Below, piece by piece: positions 34,712 through 42,733 of a stretch of 64,000 nucleotides of DNA. How positions within the stretch are numbered: the stretch's first letter is position 1; each line of letters starts with the position of its first letter. Source of the DNA: Bradyrhizobium genosp. L (lineage in GTDB: Bacteria > Pseudomonadota > Alphaproteobacteria > Rhizobiales > Xanthobacteraceae); the NCBI RefSeq assembly GCF_015624485.1, contig NZ_CP061378.1, forward strand, positions 496,001 to 560,000. The letters are read 5' to 3'. A program made the position numbers and the translations under genes. The notes below the pieces were generated by a model, which saw only the letters and a list, made by a program, of their open reading frames with translations, did no database searches and was not told the DNA's origin.

Positions 34712-36340
34712 ATGGCAGACGCCGGCACGGCACAGGCCAAAACCCAGTTCGGCTATCGCCGCCATCCCGACCAGGACCGGAGCGGCGGCAACGTCGCGGA
34801 GCATCCGGTCGTGGTGGTCGGCGCAGGTCCCGTGGGGCTGTCGCTTGCGATCGATCTGGCGCAGCGCGGCCAGCGCGTCGTTCTGCTCGACGATGCCGAC
34901 CGCATCGGTGAGGGCTCGCGCGCGATCTGTTTCTCGAAACGTTCGCTGGAATTCTGGGACCGTCTCGGCGTCGGCGACCGCATGGTCGACAAGGGCGTGG
35001 TGTGGAGCGTCGGCAAAATATTTCACGGCGCCTCGCAACTCTACCAGTTCAATCTGCTGCCCGAGGAGGGTCACAAGCGGCCCGCTTTCATCAATTTGCA
35101 GCAGTTCTACGCGGAAGCCTATCTGGTTGATCGCATCGGGCAATTGCCTGACATCGATCTGCGCTGGCGTAACAAGGTGATCGCGCTGGACAGCCGCAAT
35201 GATGGCGTGGCGCTGACCATCGCAACGCCCGAGGGCTCCTACCAGTTGCATGCGAGCTTCGTGGTCGCCTGCGACGGCGCCCGCTCGTCGCTGCGGCAGA
35301 TGGTTGGCGCGGAGTTTTCAGGCCAGGTGTTCGAGGACCAGTTCCTGATCGCCGACGTCAAGATGACCGCGGCGTTCCCGACCGAGCGCTGGTTCTGGTT
35401 CGATCCGCCGTTCCATGCCGGGCGCTCGGCGCTGCTGCACAAGCAGCCGGACGACGTCTGGCGCATCGACTTGCAGCTCAACCCGGATGCCGATCCCGTG
35501 GCGGAGCGGCAGCCGGAAAACGTGCGGCCGCGGATCGCCCGCATGCTCGGCCATGACAAGTTCGAATTCGAATGGATCTCGCTGTACAAGTTCCAGTGCC
35601 GGCGGATGGCCAAATTCATCCACGGCCGCGTGGTGTTTGCCGGCGATTCCGCTCACCAGGTGTCGCCATTCGGCGCGCGGGGCGCCAATTCCGGGCTCGA
35701 GGATGCCGAAAACCTGGCTTGGAAGCTCGATCGCGTGCTGCGCCGGGTATCTCCCGAAGGCTTGCTGGAGAGCTATCACGTCGAGCGCAGCGCTGCGGCG
35801 GATGAGAACATCCGCGAATCGACCCGCTCGACCAATTTCATGGCGCCGGTGACGCGGCAGGAGGCGCGGCTACGCGAGGCGGTGCTCTCGCTTGCCAAGG
35901 AGACCGAGTTCGGCAAGCGCATGGTCAATGGCGGTCGGTTGTCGGTGCCTTCGGTGTATGAGACGCCGCTGTCGAGCGGGGATCGCGACCAATGGCGCGG
36001 CGGCCCGCGGCCGGGCGCCTCGATGCTGGATGCACCGGTGACGGAACGGGATGGCTGCCCGACATATCTGACCGAGGCTTTCATCAAGCAGGGAACGCGC
36101 TTCACGCTGCTGGAGTTTTGTAATGGCGCGGCGGCCGATGTTCCCGACGGTGTCGGGAGCATCCGCGTCGGCGGCAACGATGGCCTGGTCGACGCACAGG
36201 GTCTTGCCGGCAAGCGATACGACGCCGAGCCCGGCACCGCCTATCTGCTGCGGCCGGACGGCTATGTCGCGGCGCGCTTTCGTAAAGCGCAGCGGCCGGC
36301 GATCGATGCGGCGCTGGCGCGCGCATCAGGCGTGAGCTGA
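34712..36340 (+). CDS. FAD-dependent aromatic monooxygenase (PheA/TfdB/MhpA type)
   Basis: 542 residues. N-terminal dinucleotide fold VVVVGAGPVGLSLAIDLAQRG (GxGxxG), the middle motif FVVACDGARSSLR, and the FAD ribityl motif VVFAGDSAHQVSPFGARGANSGLEDAENLAWKL are intact; a thioredoxin-like C-terminal domain (about 410-540) follows. It should hydroxylate a phenolic or phenylacetate-type ring using NAD(P)H and oxygen. It opens the set FAD monooxygenase, DUF2783, MBL protein, hmgA. Its probable role is to feed the homogentisate pathway, for example from 3-hydroxyphenylacetate-like or 4-hydroxyphenylacetate-like compounds. Start ATG 34712 has AGGGT upstream. Confidence 0.88.
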   Translation: MADAGTAQAKTQFGYRRHPDQDRSGGNVAEHPVVVVGAGPVGLSLAIDLAQRGQRVVLLDDADRIGEGSRAICFSKRSLEFWDRLGVGDRMVDKGVVWSVGKIFHGASQLYQFNLLPEEGHKRPAFINLQQFYAEAYLVDRIGQLPDIDLRWRNKVIALDSRNDGVALTIATPEGSYQLHASFVVACDGARSSLRQMVGAEFSGQVFEDQFLIADVKMTAAFPTERWFWFDPPFHAGRSALLHKQPDDVWRIDLQLNPDADPVAERQPENVRPRIARMLGHDKFEFEWISLYKFQCRRMAKFIHGRVVFAGDSAHQVSPFGARGANSGLEDAENLAWKLDRVLRRVSPEGLLESYHVERSAAADENIRESTRSTNFMAPVTRQEARLREAVLSLAKETEFGKRMVNGGRLSVPSVYETPLSSGDRDQWRGGPRPGASMLDAPVTERDGCPTYLTEAFIKQGTRFTLLEFCNGAAADVPDGVGSIRVGGNDGLVDAQGLAGKRYDAEPGTAYLLRPDGYVAARFRKAQRPAIDAALARASGVS

Positions 36341-36350
36341 GGTATCGATC

Positions 36351-36578
36351 ATGACGCTCTCGACCAGCTCAAATTTTGCCAAACCCGATGACGCCTTCCG
36401 CGCCATCGTCGAGGCGCATCGCGGCCTCACCGAAGCGCAGAGCGCCGACCTCGATGCCGCGCTCGTGCTCGTGCTTGCCAATCATATCGGCGACATCGCG
36501 GTGCTGCATGAAGCGATCGCGCTGGCGAAGCGGCGGATGCTGGATGCGAGCCAGCAGCAACAACAGCAACAACAATAG
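36351..36578 (+). CDS. DUF2783 protein with polyglutamine tail
   Basis: 75 residues. The body FAKPDDAFRAIVEAHRGLTEAQSADLDAALVLVLANHIGDIAVLHEAIALAKRRML is the DUF2783 helical domain. The last eight residues are all Gln, encoded by mixed CAG/CAA codons (36553-36575). It sits ten bases after the monooxygenase stop and 20 before the MBL gene, with AGGT seven bases before its ATG. Function unknown; its fixed place beside the monooxygenase suggests a small partner or stabiliser. Confidence 0.82.
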   Translation: MTLSTSSNFAKPDDAFRAIVEAHRGLTEAQSADLDAALVLVLANHIGDIAVLHEAIALAKRRMLDASQQQQQQQQ

Positions 36579-36598
36579 CGACAGACAGGATTGAACTG

Positions 36599-37555
36599 AT
36601 GGCCAAAGGTTTCGCCTCGACCACCGATCTCTCGGAAAAGAAGGTCACCTTCTCCGAGATCGGCACCGATCTCTACGCCTTCACCGCCGAGGGCGATCCC
36701 AACACCGCCGTGATCGTCGGCGAGGACGGCTGCCTGGTGTTCGACGCGCAGGCGACGCCGGCGATGGCGAATAAGGTGATCGAGCGGGTGCAGACCGTCA
36801 CCGACAAGCCGATCAAATATGTCGTGCTATCGCATTATCACGCGGTCCGCGTGCTCGGCGCCTCGGCCTATCATGCGCAGGGCATCGTCGCCTCGCAGGA
36901 AACCTACCGCCTGATCGAGGAGCGGGGCCAGCAGGATTGGGATTCCGAGTACGGCCGCTTCCCGCGCCTGTTCCAGGACGCCGCCAGCATTCCCGGCCTG
37001 ACCTGGCCGACGCTGACCTTCGAGGGCGAGATGTCGATCTACCTCGGCAAGCGCGAGGTGCGGCTGATGCAGCTCGGCGCCGGCCACACCTCCGGCGACA
37101 TCGTCGCCTGGGTGCCGGATGCCGAGGTGATGTTCTCGGGTGATCTGATCGAATACCATTCGGCCTGCTATTGCGGCGATGCGCATTTGCGCGAATGGCC
37201 GATGACGCTGAATGAAATCCGCGCCTTCAATCCGAAGGCGATCGCGCCGGGCCGCGGCGACGCGCTGACCGGCCTCGCCACCACGCGCGATGCGATCGCG
37301 ATGACCCGGGATTTCGTCACCTCGCTCTATGGCGCGGCGGAGACCTCGGTCGCCAAGGGCCGCAGCCTGAAGGAATCGATGGCTGCGACACGCGAGGTGA
37401 TGGATCCGAAATTTGCGAGCTTTGCGATCTACGAGCACTGCCTGCCGTTCAACGTCTCGCGCGCCTATGACGAGGCGTCCGGCATCGACGACCCCGTGAT
37501 CTGGACCGACAAGCGCGACCAGGAGATGTGGGCCGCGCTGCAAGGAGGAGGATAG
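36599..37555 (+). CDS. Metallo-beta-lactamase-fold protein with incomplete metal motif
   Basis: 318 residues. The fold is clear ([60 protein letters not shown]), but the usual HxHxDH reads HYHAVRV at residues 79-85: both site-1 His are present while the site-2 Asp and His are replaced by Val and Arg. GHTSGD and SGDLIE keep the other ligands. It may therefore bind a single metal. Located 20 bases after DUF2783 and two bases before hmgA, so it is clearly part of this operon. Role unknown; thioester or lactone hydrolysis linked to ring cleavage is a guess. Confidence 0.82.
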   Translation: MAKGFASTTDLSEKKVTFSEIGTDLYAFTAEGDPNTAVIVGEDGCLVFDAQATPAMANKVIERVQTVTDKPIKYVVLSHYHAVRVLGASAYHAQGIVASQETYRLIEERGQQDWDSEYGRFPRLFQDAASIPGLTWPTLTFEGEMSIYLGKREVRLMQLGAGHTSGDIVAWVPDAEVMFSGDLIEYHSACYCGDAHLREWPMTLNEIRAFNPKAIAPGRGDALTGLATTRDAIAMTRDFVTSLYGAAETSVAKGRSLKESMAATREVMDPKFASFAIYEHCLPFNVSRAYDEASGIDDPVIWTDKRDQEMWAALQGGG

Positions 37556-37557
37556 TC

Positions 37558-38904
37558 GTGAACATCAACACCTCGCCTGACCAACTGGTTCGCAGCACCG
37601 GACAGGTGACGCCGGGCTACATGTCCGGCTTCGGCAACAGCTTTGAGACCGAGGCGCTGCCCGGCGCGCTGCCGATGGGCCGCAACTCGCCGCAGCGCTG
37701 TGCCTATGGGCTCTATGCCGAGCAGCTCTCCGGCTCGCCGTTCACGGCGCCGCGCGGCACCAATGAGCGTTCCTGGCTGTACCGCATCCGTCCCTCGGTA
37801 CGGCACTCAGGCCGTTTCACCAAGGCCGACGCCGGGCTGTGGCGCACCGCGCCCTGCCACGAATACGATATGCCGATCGCGCAACTGCGCTGGGACCCTG
37901 CGCCGATCCCGAAAGAGGACATGACCTTCCTGCAGGGCGTGCAGACCATGACCACGGCCGGCGATGCCAACACGCAGGCCGGCATGGCAGCGCATGTCTA
38001 TCTCATCACCAAATCGATGGTGGACCAGCATTTCTACAATGCCGACGGCGAGATGATGTTCGTGCCGCAGCAGGGCAATCTGCGCTTCGTCACCGAGTTC
38101 GGCCGCATCGACGCCGAGCCCGGCGAGATCGTGGTGATCCCGCGCGGCGTCAAATTCCGGGTCGAGATTCCCGCCGGTCCTGCCCGCGGCTATATCTGCG
38201 AAAACTATGGCGGCGCCTTCACGCTGCCGGAGCGCGGCCCGATCGGCGCCAATTGCCTGGCCAATTCGCGCGACTTCCTGACGCCGGTGGCTGCTTACGA
38301 GGACAAGGACACGCCGACCGAGCTCTACGTCAAATGGGGCGGCGCGCTGTTCAAGACTGAGCTCGCCCATTCGCCGATCGACGTGGTGGCCTGGCATGGC
38401 AATTATGCGCCCTACAAATACGATCTGCGGACCTTCTCGCCGGTCGGCGCGATCGCCTTCGATCATCCCGATCCCTCGATCTTCACGGTGCTGACCTCGC
38501 CGTCGGAGACTGCGGGCACCGCGAATATCGACTTCGTGATCTTTCCGGAGCGCTGGCTGGTGGCCGACAACACCTTCCGTCCGCCGTGGTATCACATGAA
38601 CATCATGAGTGAGTTCATGGGCCTGATCTACGGTGTCTACGACGCCAAGCCGCAGGGTTTTGTGCCCGGCGGCATCTCGCTCCACAATTGCATGCTGCCG
38701 CACGGCCCCGACCGCGAAGCCTTCGAGCACGCCAGCAACAGCGAGCTGAAGCCGGTGAAGCTGACAGGAACGATGGCCTTCATGTTCGAGACGCGCTTCC
38801 CGCAACGGGTGACGCAGCACGCAGCGACGTCGTCGACCTTGCAGGACGATTACTCGGATTGCTGGAAGGGCCTCGAGAAGAAGTTCGATCCGAAAAAGCC
38901 GTAA
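37558..38904 (+). CDS. hmgA: Homogentisate 1,2-dioxygenase
   Basis: 448 residues, the family length. Opens the homogentisate ring to maleylacetoacetate using Fe(II) and oxygen. Signatures: [20 protein letters not shown] at the N-terminus, the conserved [10 protein letters not shown], and the Fe-binding region [18 protein letters not shown] (His and Glu), with a further His in [11 protein letters not shown]. The start is GTG 37558, just after AAGGAGGAGGATAGTC and two bases from the MBL stop codon. Upstream in-frame codons overlap the MBL gene and have no family match. Downstream a repeat element separates it from fahA. Confidence 0.97.
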   Translation: MNINTSPDQLVRSTGQVTPGYMSGFGNSFETEALPGALPMGRNSPQRCAYGLYAEQLSGSPFTAPRGTNERSWLYRIRPSVRHSGRFTKADAGLWRTAPCHEYDMPIAQLRWDPAPIPKEDMTFLQGVQTMTTAGDANTQAGMAAHVYLITKSMVDQHFYNADGEMMFVPQQGNLRFVTEFGRIDAEPGEIVVIPRGVKFRVEIPAGPARGYICENYGGAFTLPERGPIGANCLANSRDFLTPVAAYEDKDTPTELYVKWGGALFKTELAHSPIDVVAWHGNYAPYKYDLRTFSPVGAIAFDHPDPSIFTVLTSPSETAGTANIDFVIFPERWLVADNTFRPPWYHMNIMSEFMGLIYGVYDAKPQGFVPGGISLHNCMLPHGPDREAFEHASNSELKPVKLTGTMAFMFETRFPQRVTQHAATSSTLQDDYSDCWKGLEKKFDPKKP

Positions 38905-38910
38905 CACTTG

Positions 38911-39067
38911 CCCTCCCCTGGAGGGGGAGGGTCGCTTCACAGTGAGCGAAGCGAATGTGAAGCGGGGTGGGGTGATCTCTCCCCTCGGGCACTGCTTCAG
39001 CGGAGAGACTTTCACCCCACCCCGCCGCTCATTTCATTCGCGTCGACCCTCCCCCTCCAGGGGAGGG
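38911..39067. repeat. Palindromic repeat, CCCTCCCCTGGAGGGGGAGGG class
   Basis: Left arm CCCTCCCCTGGAGGGGGAGGGT and right arm ACCCTCCCCCTCCAGGGGAGGG, with inner arms GGGGTGGGGTGA and TTCACCCCACCCC. It fills the 208-base gap between hmgA and fahA; the pair may still be cotranscribed. Confidence 0.85.
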
Positions 39068-39112
39068 TGAAGAACATCAGCCGTTGCACCTGATTGCACA
39101 CCGGGAAATCCT

Positions 39113-40384
39113 ATGCCCCACCCCAACGACCCCTCCCTCCGCTCCTTCATCGACGTCGCGCCGACCTCAGACTTCCCGATCCAGAACCTGCCCTACGGCG
39201 TGTTCTCGTCGAAGGACGGGCTGGCGCCGCGGGTCGGCGTCGCGATCGGCGACTACGTGCTCGACCTGTGGGAGCTCGAGCAGGACTCGCGGCTCGATGT
39301 CGGGCCGCTCGGCGTGTTCTCGCAGCCCTCGCTCAATGCCTTCATGGCGCTGGGGCCGAAGGTGTGGTCGGCGACGCGGGCGCGGATCAGCGAGCTGCTG
39401 CGCTCCGATCACGCGGAGCTGCGCGACAACAGGGAGTTGCGGGCGCGGGCGCTGGTGCCGATGGCCGACGTGAAGCTGCACATGCCGTTCACGGTCGCGG
39501 GCTACACCGATTTCTATTCGTCGAAGGAGCACGCCACCAATGTCGGCGTCATGTTCCGCGGCAAGGACAATGCGTTGCAGCCGAACTGGCTGCACATGCC
39601 GATCGGCTATAACGGCCGCGCGTCGACGGTGGTTGTGAGCGGCACCAACGTGCGGCGCCCCCGCGGCCAGCTCAAGCCGCCGACGGCGGAGGTGCCTTCG
39701 TTCGGTCCGTGCAAGCGGCTCGATTTCGAGCTTGAGATGGGCGTCGTGGTCGGGCAATCGTCGCCGATGGGCGAGATGCTGACCGTGCAGCAGGCTGAGC
39801 AGATGATCTTCGGCTTCGTCATCCTCAACGACTGGAGCGCGCGCGACATTCAGGCATGGGAGTACGTCCCGCTCGGGCCGTTCCAGGCCAAGGCGTTCGC
39901 GACCTCGATCAGCCCGTGGGTGGTGACGCGCGAGGCGCTGGAGCCGTTCCGGCTGCAGGGCCCGGCACAGCAGCCGGAACCGCTCGCCTACCTGAAGCAG
40001 GCAGGGGTGAACAATTACGATATGCAGCTCGATGTTGCGCTACGCGCCGGCGCGATGAACGAAGCGAAGACTATCACCAGCACCAATTTCAAATACATGT
40101 ACTGGTCGTCGGTGCAGCAACTCGTGCATCACGCCTCCAGCGGCTGCGCGATGAATGTCGGCGATCTCTTGGGGTCCGGCACGATCTCCGGCCCGGAGAA
40201 GCAGCAGCGCGGCAGCCTGTTGGAGATTTCCTGGAACGGCACCGAGCCGGTCGAGCTTGCTGATGGCGTCAAGCGCACCTTCCTGGAAGACGGCGACACC
40301 CTCGTGATGCGCGGCTGGTGCCAGGGCGATGGCTATCGGGTCGGCTTTGGCGAGGTGGAAGGGACGATCATCGCGGCGGAGTGA
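39113..40384 (+). CDS. fahA: Fumarylacetoacetase
   Basis: 423 residues. Last step of tyrosine catabolism: cleaves fumarylacetoacetate to fumarate and acetoacetate. N-terminal FAA domain (FPIQNLPYGVFS), catalytic/metal region YTDFYSSKEHATNVGVMFRG, RLDFELEMGVVVG (metal Glu), NDWSARDIQAWEYVPLGPFQAKAFATSISPWVV, and the C-terminal GDTLVMRGWCQGDGYRVGFGE. All expected residues are present and length matches the family. It lies 208 bases after hmgA with a repeat in between. ATG 39113 has GGGAAA upstream. Confidence 0.97.
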   Translation: MPHPNDPSLRSFIDVAPTSDFPIQNLPYGVFSSKDGLAPRVGVAIGDYVLDLWELEQDSRLDVGPLGVFSQPSLNAFMALGPKVWSATRARISELLRSDHAELRDNRELRARALVPMADVKLHMPFTVAGYTDFYSSKEHATNVGVMFRGKDNALQPNWLHMPIGYNGRASTVVVSGTNVRRPRGQLKPPTAEVPSFGPCKRLDFELEMGVVVGQSSPMGEMLTVQQAEQMIFGFVILNDWSARDIQAWEYVPLGPFQAKAFATSISPWVVTREALEPFRLQGPAQQPEPLAYLKQAGVNNYDMQLDVALRAGAMNEAKTITSTNFKYMYWSSVQQLVHHASSGCAMNVGDLLGSGTISGPEKQQRGSLLEISWNGTEPVELADGVKRTFLEDGDTLVMRGWCQGDGYRVGFGEVEGTIIAAE

Positions 40385-40392
40385 TCTCCGCA

Positions 40393-40480
40393 CCGTCATT
40401 GCGAGGAGCGGAGCGACGAAGCAATCCATCCATCGGCGTACGCGGAGCGATGGATTGCTTCGCTCCGCTCGCAATGACGG
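40393..40480. repeat. Palindromic repeat, CCGTCATTGCGAGGAGCGGAG class
   Basis: Arms CCGTCATTGCGAGGAGCGGAG and CTCCGCTCGCAATGACGG, inner arms GCAATCCATC/GATGGATTGC. It fills the space between two converging genes (fahA ends 40384, DUF1272 ends 40485). Confidence 0.88.
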
Positions 40481-40484
40481 GGGC

Positions 40485-40796
40485 CTACCGCTCCTCCGGT
40501 CTGATATCCCGCAACCGCGCCGAATGCGCCGCGCAATCCTCCGTGCTGTATTTCAGATGCACCCGCTTGTCCGACGGCGGCTGCTTCGCCGTGCAGACGC
40601 CCGGCCGCCATTCCGTCGCGGGCCGGATCGGGCGCGGCGCGAAGCCGCCGCCGCAATTCGGGCAGACATTGCCGAGCTTCTGCTCGGCGCAGTCCGCACA
40701 GAACGTGCATTCATAGGAACAGATGCGCGCCTCGAGCGCGCTCGGCGGCAGGTCCTTGTCGCAATATTCGCAGTTCGGTCGCAGCTGGAGTGCCAT
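40485..40796 (-). CDS. DUF1272 zinc-ribbon protein
   Basis: 103 residues. MALQLRPNCEYCDKDLPPSALEARICSYECTFCADCAEQKLGNVCPNCGGGFAPRPIRP is a full DUF1272 domain with eight cysteines in four Cys pairs or near-pairs, expected to bind two zinc ions. The C-terminal extension (about 65-103) is polar. ATG 40796 has AAGGGAAG upstream. It is not obviously linked to tyrosine breakdown, sits convergent to fahA, and its role is unknown. Confidence 0.88.
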   Translation of the reverse strand: MALQLRPNCEYCDKDLPPSALEARICSYECTFCADCAEQKLGNVCPNCGGGFAPRPIRPATEWRPGVCTAKQPPSDKRVHLKYSTEDCAAHSARLRDIRPEER

Positions 40797-40880
40797 GATC
40801 GCTTCCCTTGCCGGATGTTGCAGCGATGATCGCAAGCCACGCCGCCAAAGCGAATGGCGGAATTCCCTCGATTTGCGCCA

Positions 40881-41357
40881 TCAGGCCTGCAGCGACTTCA
40901 GCGGCAGCTTGGTGCTTTCCTTGAGCCGGTCGAGCACGATCGAGGAGCGCACGTGGGCCACGCTCTGGTGCGGCATCAGCACGTTGTTGATGATGTCCGA
41001 CAGGCTCTTGAGGTCGCGCAGCATCACCTTGAGCAAATAGTCGGCGTCGCCGGTCAGCGCGTAAGCGTCCTGGATGTCGTCGACGCGGTTCACCAGCTCG
41101 CGGAACCGTTTGGCATTGTCGGGTGAATGGGTCGCCAAGGTGATGTGGATGAAGGCGATCAGGCCGAAGCCGAGCGCCTCGCCGGCGAGGTCGGCGTGGT
41201 AGCCGGATATCACCTTCTCCTCCTCCAGCCGCATCCGGCGCCGCGAGCATTGCGAGGCGGAGAGGCCGACCAGGTCGGCGAGCTGCTGGTTGGTGAGCCG
41301 GCCGTCATCCTGCAACGCGGCGAGCATTTTGAGGTCGAAGGCGTCAACGTCAGTCAT
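40881..41357 (-). CDS. Lrp/AsnC-family regulator
   Basis: 158 residues: helix-turn-helix (LKMLAALQDDGRLTNQQLADLVGLSASQCSRRRMRLEEEKVISGY) followed by the RAM ligand-binding domain (VDDIQDAYALTGDADYLLKVMLRDL). Divergent from hppD, with a perfect 14-base palindrome (41372-41385) and a second interrupted one (41400-41420) between them. It is almost certainly the local regulator of 4-hydroxyphenylpyruvate dioxygenase, probably sensing tyrosine, phenylalanine or a related amino acid. ATG 41357 begins the domain; an in-frame GTG (41381) lies inside the palindrome. Confidence 0.92.
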   Translation of the reverse strand: MTDVDAFDLKMLAALQDDGRLTNQQLADLVGLSASQCSRRRMRLEEEKVISGYHADLAGEALGFGLIAFIHITLATHSPDNAKRFRELVNRVDDIQDAYALTGDADYLLKVMLRDLKSLSDIINNVLMPHQSVAHVRSSIVLDRLKESTKLPLKSLQA

Positions 41358-41371
41358 GCTCTGATCGTCCA

Positions 41372-41420
41372 ATTTGTGCACAAATCGTGCATGATTCTAG
41401 CAAAAAGAGGGTTATTTTGC
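41372..41420. promoter_or_regulatory. Probable Lrp/AsnC operators between the regulator and hppD
   Basis: 41372-41385 is ATTTGTGCACAAAT, a perfect palindrome. 41400-41420 is GCAAAA-9-TTTTGC, an inverted repeat with nine bases between. Both are much more AT-rich than the surrounding DNA and lie in the only gap between two divergent genes, 61 to 109 bases before the hppD start. Confidence 0.65.
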
Positions 41421-41480
41421 ACGCACATTGCGCAGCAAGTGACGGAAACTGATCTCCAGCCAAATCAGGGAGTTATCGCC

Positions 41481-42599
41481 ATGGGTCCATTTCCGCACGA
41501 CGCTCCGCTGGCCACGATCAGCGCCGACAACCCGATGGGCACCGATGGCTTCGAGTTCGTCGAATATGCCCACCCCAATCCCGAAGAGCTGCACGCTTTG
41601 TTCAAGTTGATGGGTTTTGTCCCGGTCGCCCGCCACAAGACCAAGGCGATCACGGTCTATCGCCAGGGCGACATCAATTATCTCGTCAACGAGCAGACTG
41701 GCACCCACGGCTTCGACTTCGTCGCCGCTCACGGCCCATGCGCACCGTCGATGGCGTTCCGCGTGGTCGATGCGAAGCAGGCCTATGCGCGTGCGATCTC
41801 GCTCGGCGCGGAGCCGGCCGATGTCTCGTCTGCACAGAAGACCCTCGATGTCCCCGCGATCAGGGGCATCGGCGGCAGCCTGCTGTATTTCGTCGACCGT
41901 TACGGCGCCAAGGGCTCGGCCTACGACACCGAGTTCGAATGGCAGGGCGTGCCGAACCCGCGACCTGCGGGCTCCGGCCTTTATTACGTCGACCACCTCA
42001 CCCACAACGTCCATCGCGGCCGCATGGATGTCTGGACCGGCTTCTATTCGAAGCTGTTCAACTTCCGCCAGATCCGCTTCTTCGACATCGAGGGCCGCGC
42101 GTCGGGCCTGTTCTCGCGCGCGCTGACCAGTCCGGACGGCAAGATCAGGATTCCGATCAACGAGGACGCCGGCGATTCCGGGCAGATCGAGGAATATCTC
42201 AACATCTATCGCGGCGAGGGCATCCAGCATATCGCCTGCGGTGCGCGCGATATCTATTCGACGGTCGAGACGCTACGCGCGGACGGCTTGCCGTTCATGC
42301 CGTCGCCGCCGGAGACCTATTTCGAGCGGATCGATGCGCGCCTGCCCAAGCATGGCGAGGACCTGACAAGGCTCCAAAGCAACGGCATCCTGATCGATGG
42401 CGAGGGTGTGGTCGACGGCGACCAGACCAAGGTGCTGCTGCAGATATTCTCGGCGAACGCGATCGGACCGATCTTCTTCGAGTTCATCCAGCGCAAGGGC
42501 GACGACGGATTCGGCGAAGGCAATTTCAAGGCGCTGTTCGAATCGATCGAGGAAGACCAAATCCGCCGCGGCGTACTGAAAGTCGACGACGCGGCGTAA
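41481..42599 (+). CDS. hppD: 4-hydroxyphenylpyruvate dioxygenase
   Basis: 372 residues. Converts 4-hydroxyphenylpyruvate to homogentisate using Fe(II) and oxygen. Two vicinal-oxygen-chelate domains; iron ligands are the His in YYVDHLTHNV (about residue 173), the His in EGIQHIACG (about 252) and the Glu in GPIFFEFIQRKGDDGFGEGNFKALFES (about 331). ATG 41481 has AGGGAG ten bases upstream and gives the family length; a long upstream extension overlaps the Lrp operators and is rejected. It is the first enzyme of the homogentisate branch whose later steps are encoded 3-7 kb to the left. Confidence 0.97.
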   Translation: MGPFPHDAPLATISADNPMGTDGFEFVEYAHPNPEELHALFKLMGFVPVARHKTKAITVYRQGDINYLVNEQTGTHGFDFVAAHGPCAPSMAFRVVDAKQAYARAISLGAEPADVSSAQKTLDVPAIRGIGGSLLYFVDRYGAKGSAYDTEFEWQGVPNPRPAGSGLYYVDHLTHNVHRGRMDVWTGFYSKLFNFRQIRFFDIEGRASGLFSRALTSPDGKIRIPINEDAGDSGQIEEYLNIYRGEGIQHIACGARDIYSTVETLRADGLPFMPSPPETYFERIDARLPKHGEDLTRLQSNGILIDGEGVVDGDQTKVLLQIFSANAIGPIFFEFIQRKGDDGFGEGNFKALFESIEEDQIRRGVLKVDDAA

Positions 42600-42614
42600 C
42601 GCTGCGCAGACAGC

Positions 42615-42703
42615 GTGGGGTGGGCAAAGCGCAAGCGTGCCCACCATCACGAGCACGGAGTGGAGGGTGGGCACGGCGCAAGAGCGCCTTTGCCCACCCT
42701 ACG
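42615..42703. repeat. Palindromic repeat, GTAGGGTGGGCAAAG class (copy 3)
   Basis: GTGGGGTGGGCAAAGCGC at the left, GCGCCTTTGCCCACCCTACG at the right, with CGTGCCCACCATCACGAGCACG inside, as in 1807-1889. It lies between two converging genes. Confidence 0.85.
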
Positions 42704-42733
42704 TTCTACGATTCCCGTGCCGCTCAGCAGCAG

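Noticed and set aside
41127..41480. N-terminal extension of hppD
   Set aside because: It overlaps the operators and the divergent regulator and has no match to the family, which is about 372 residues long.
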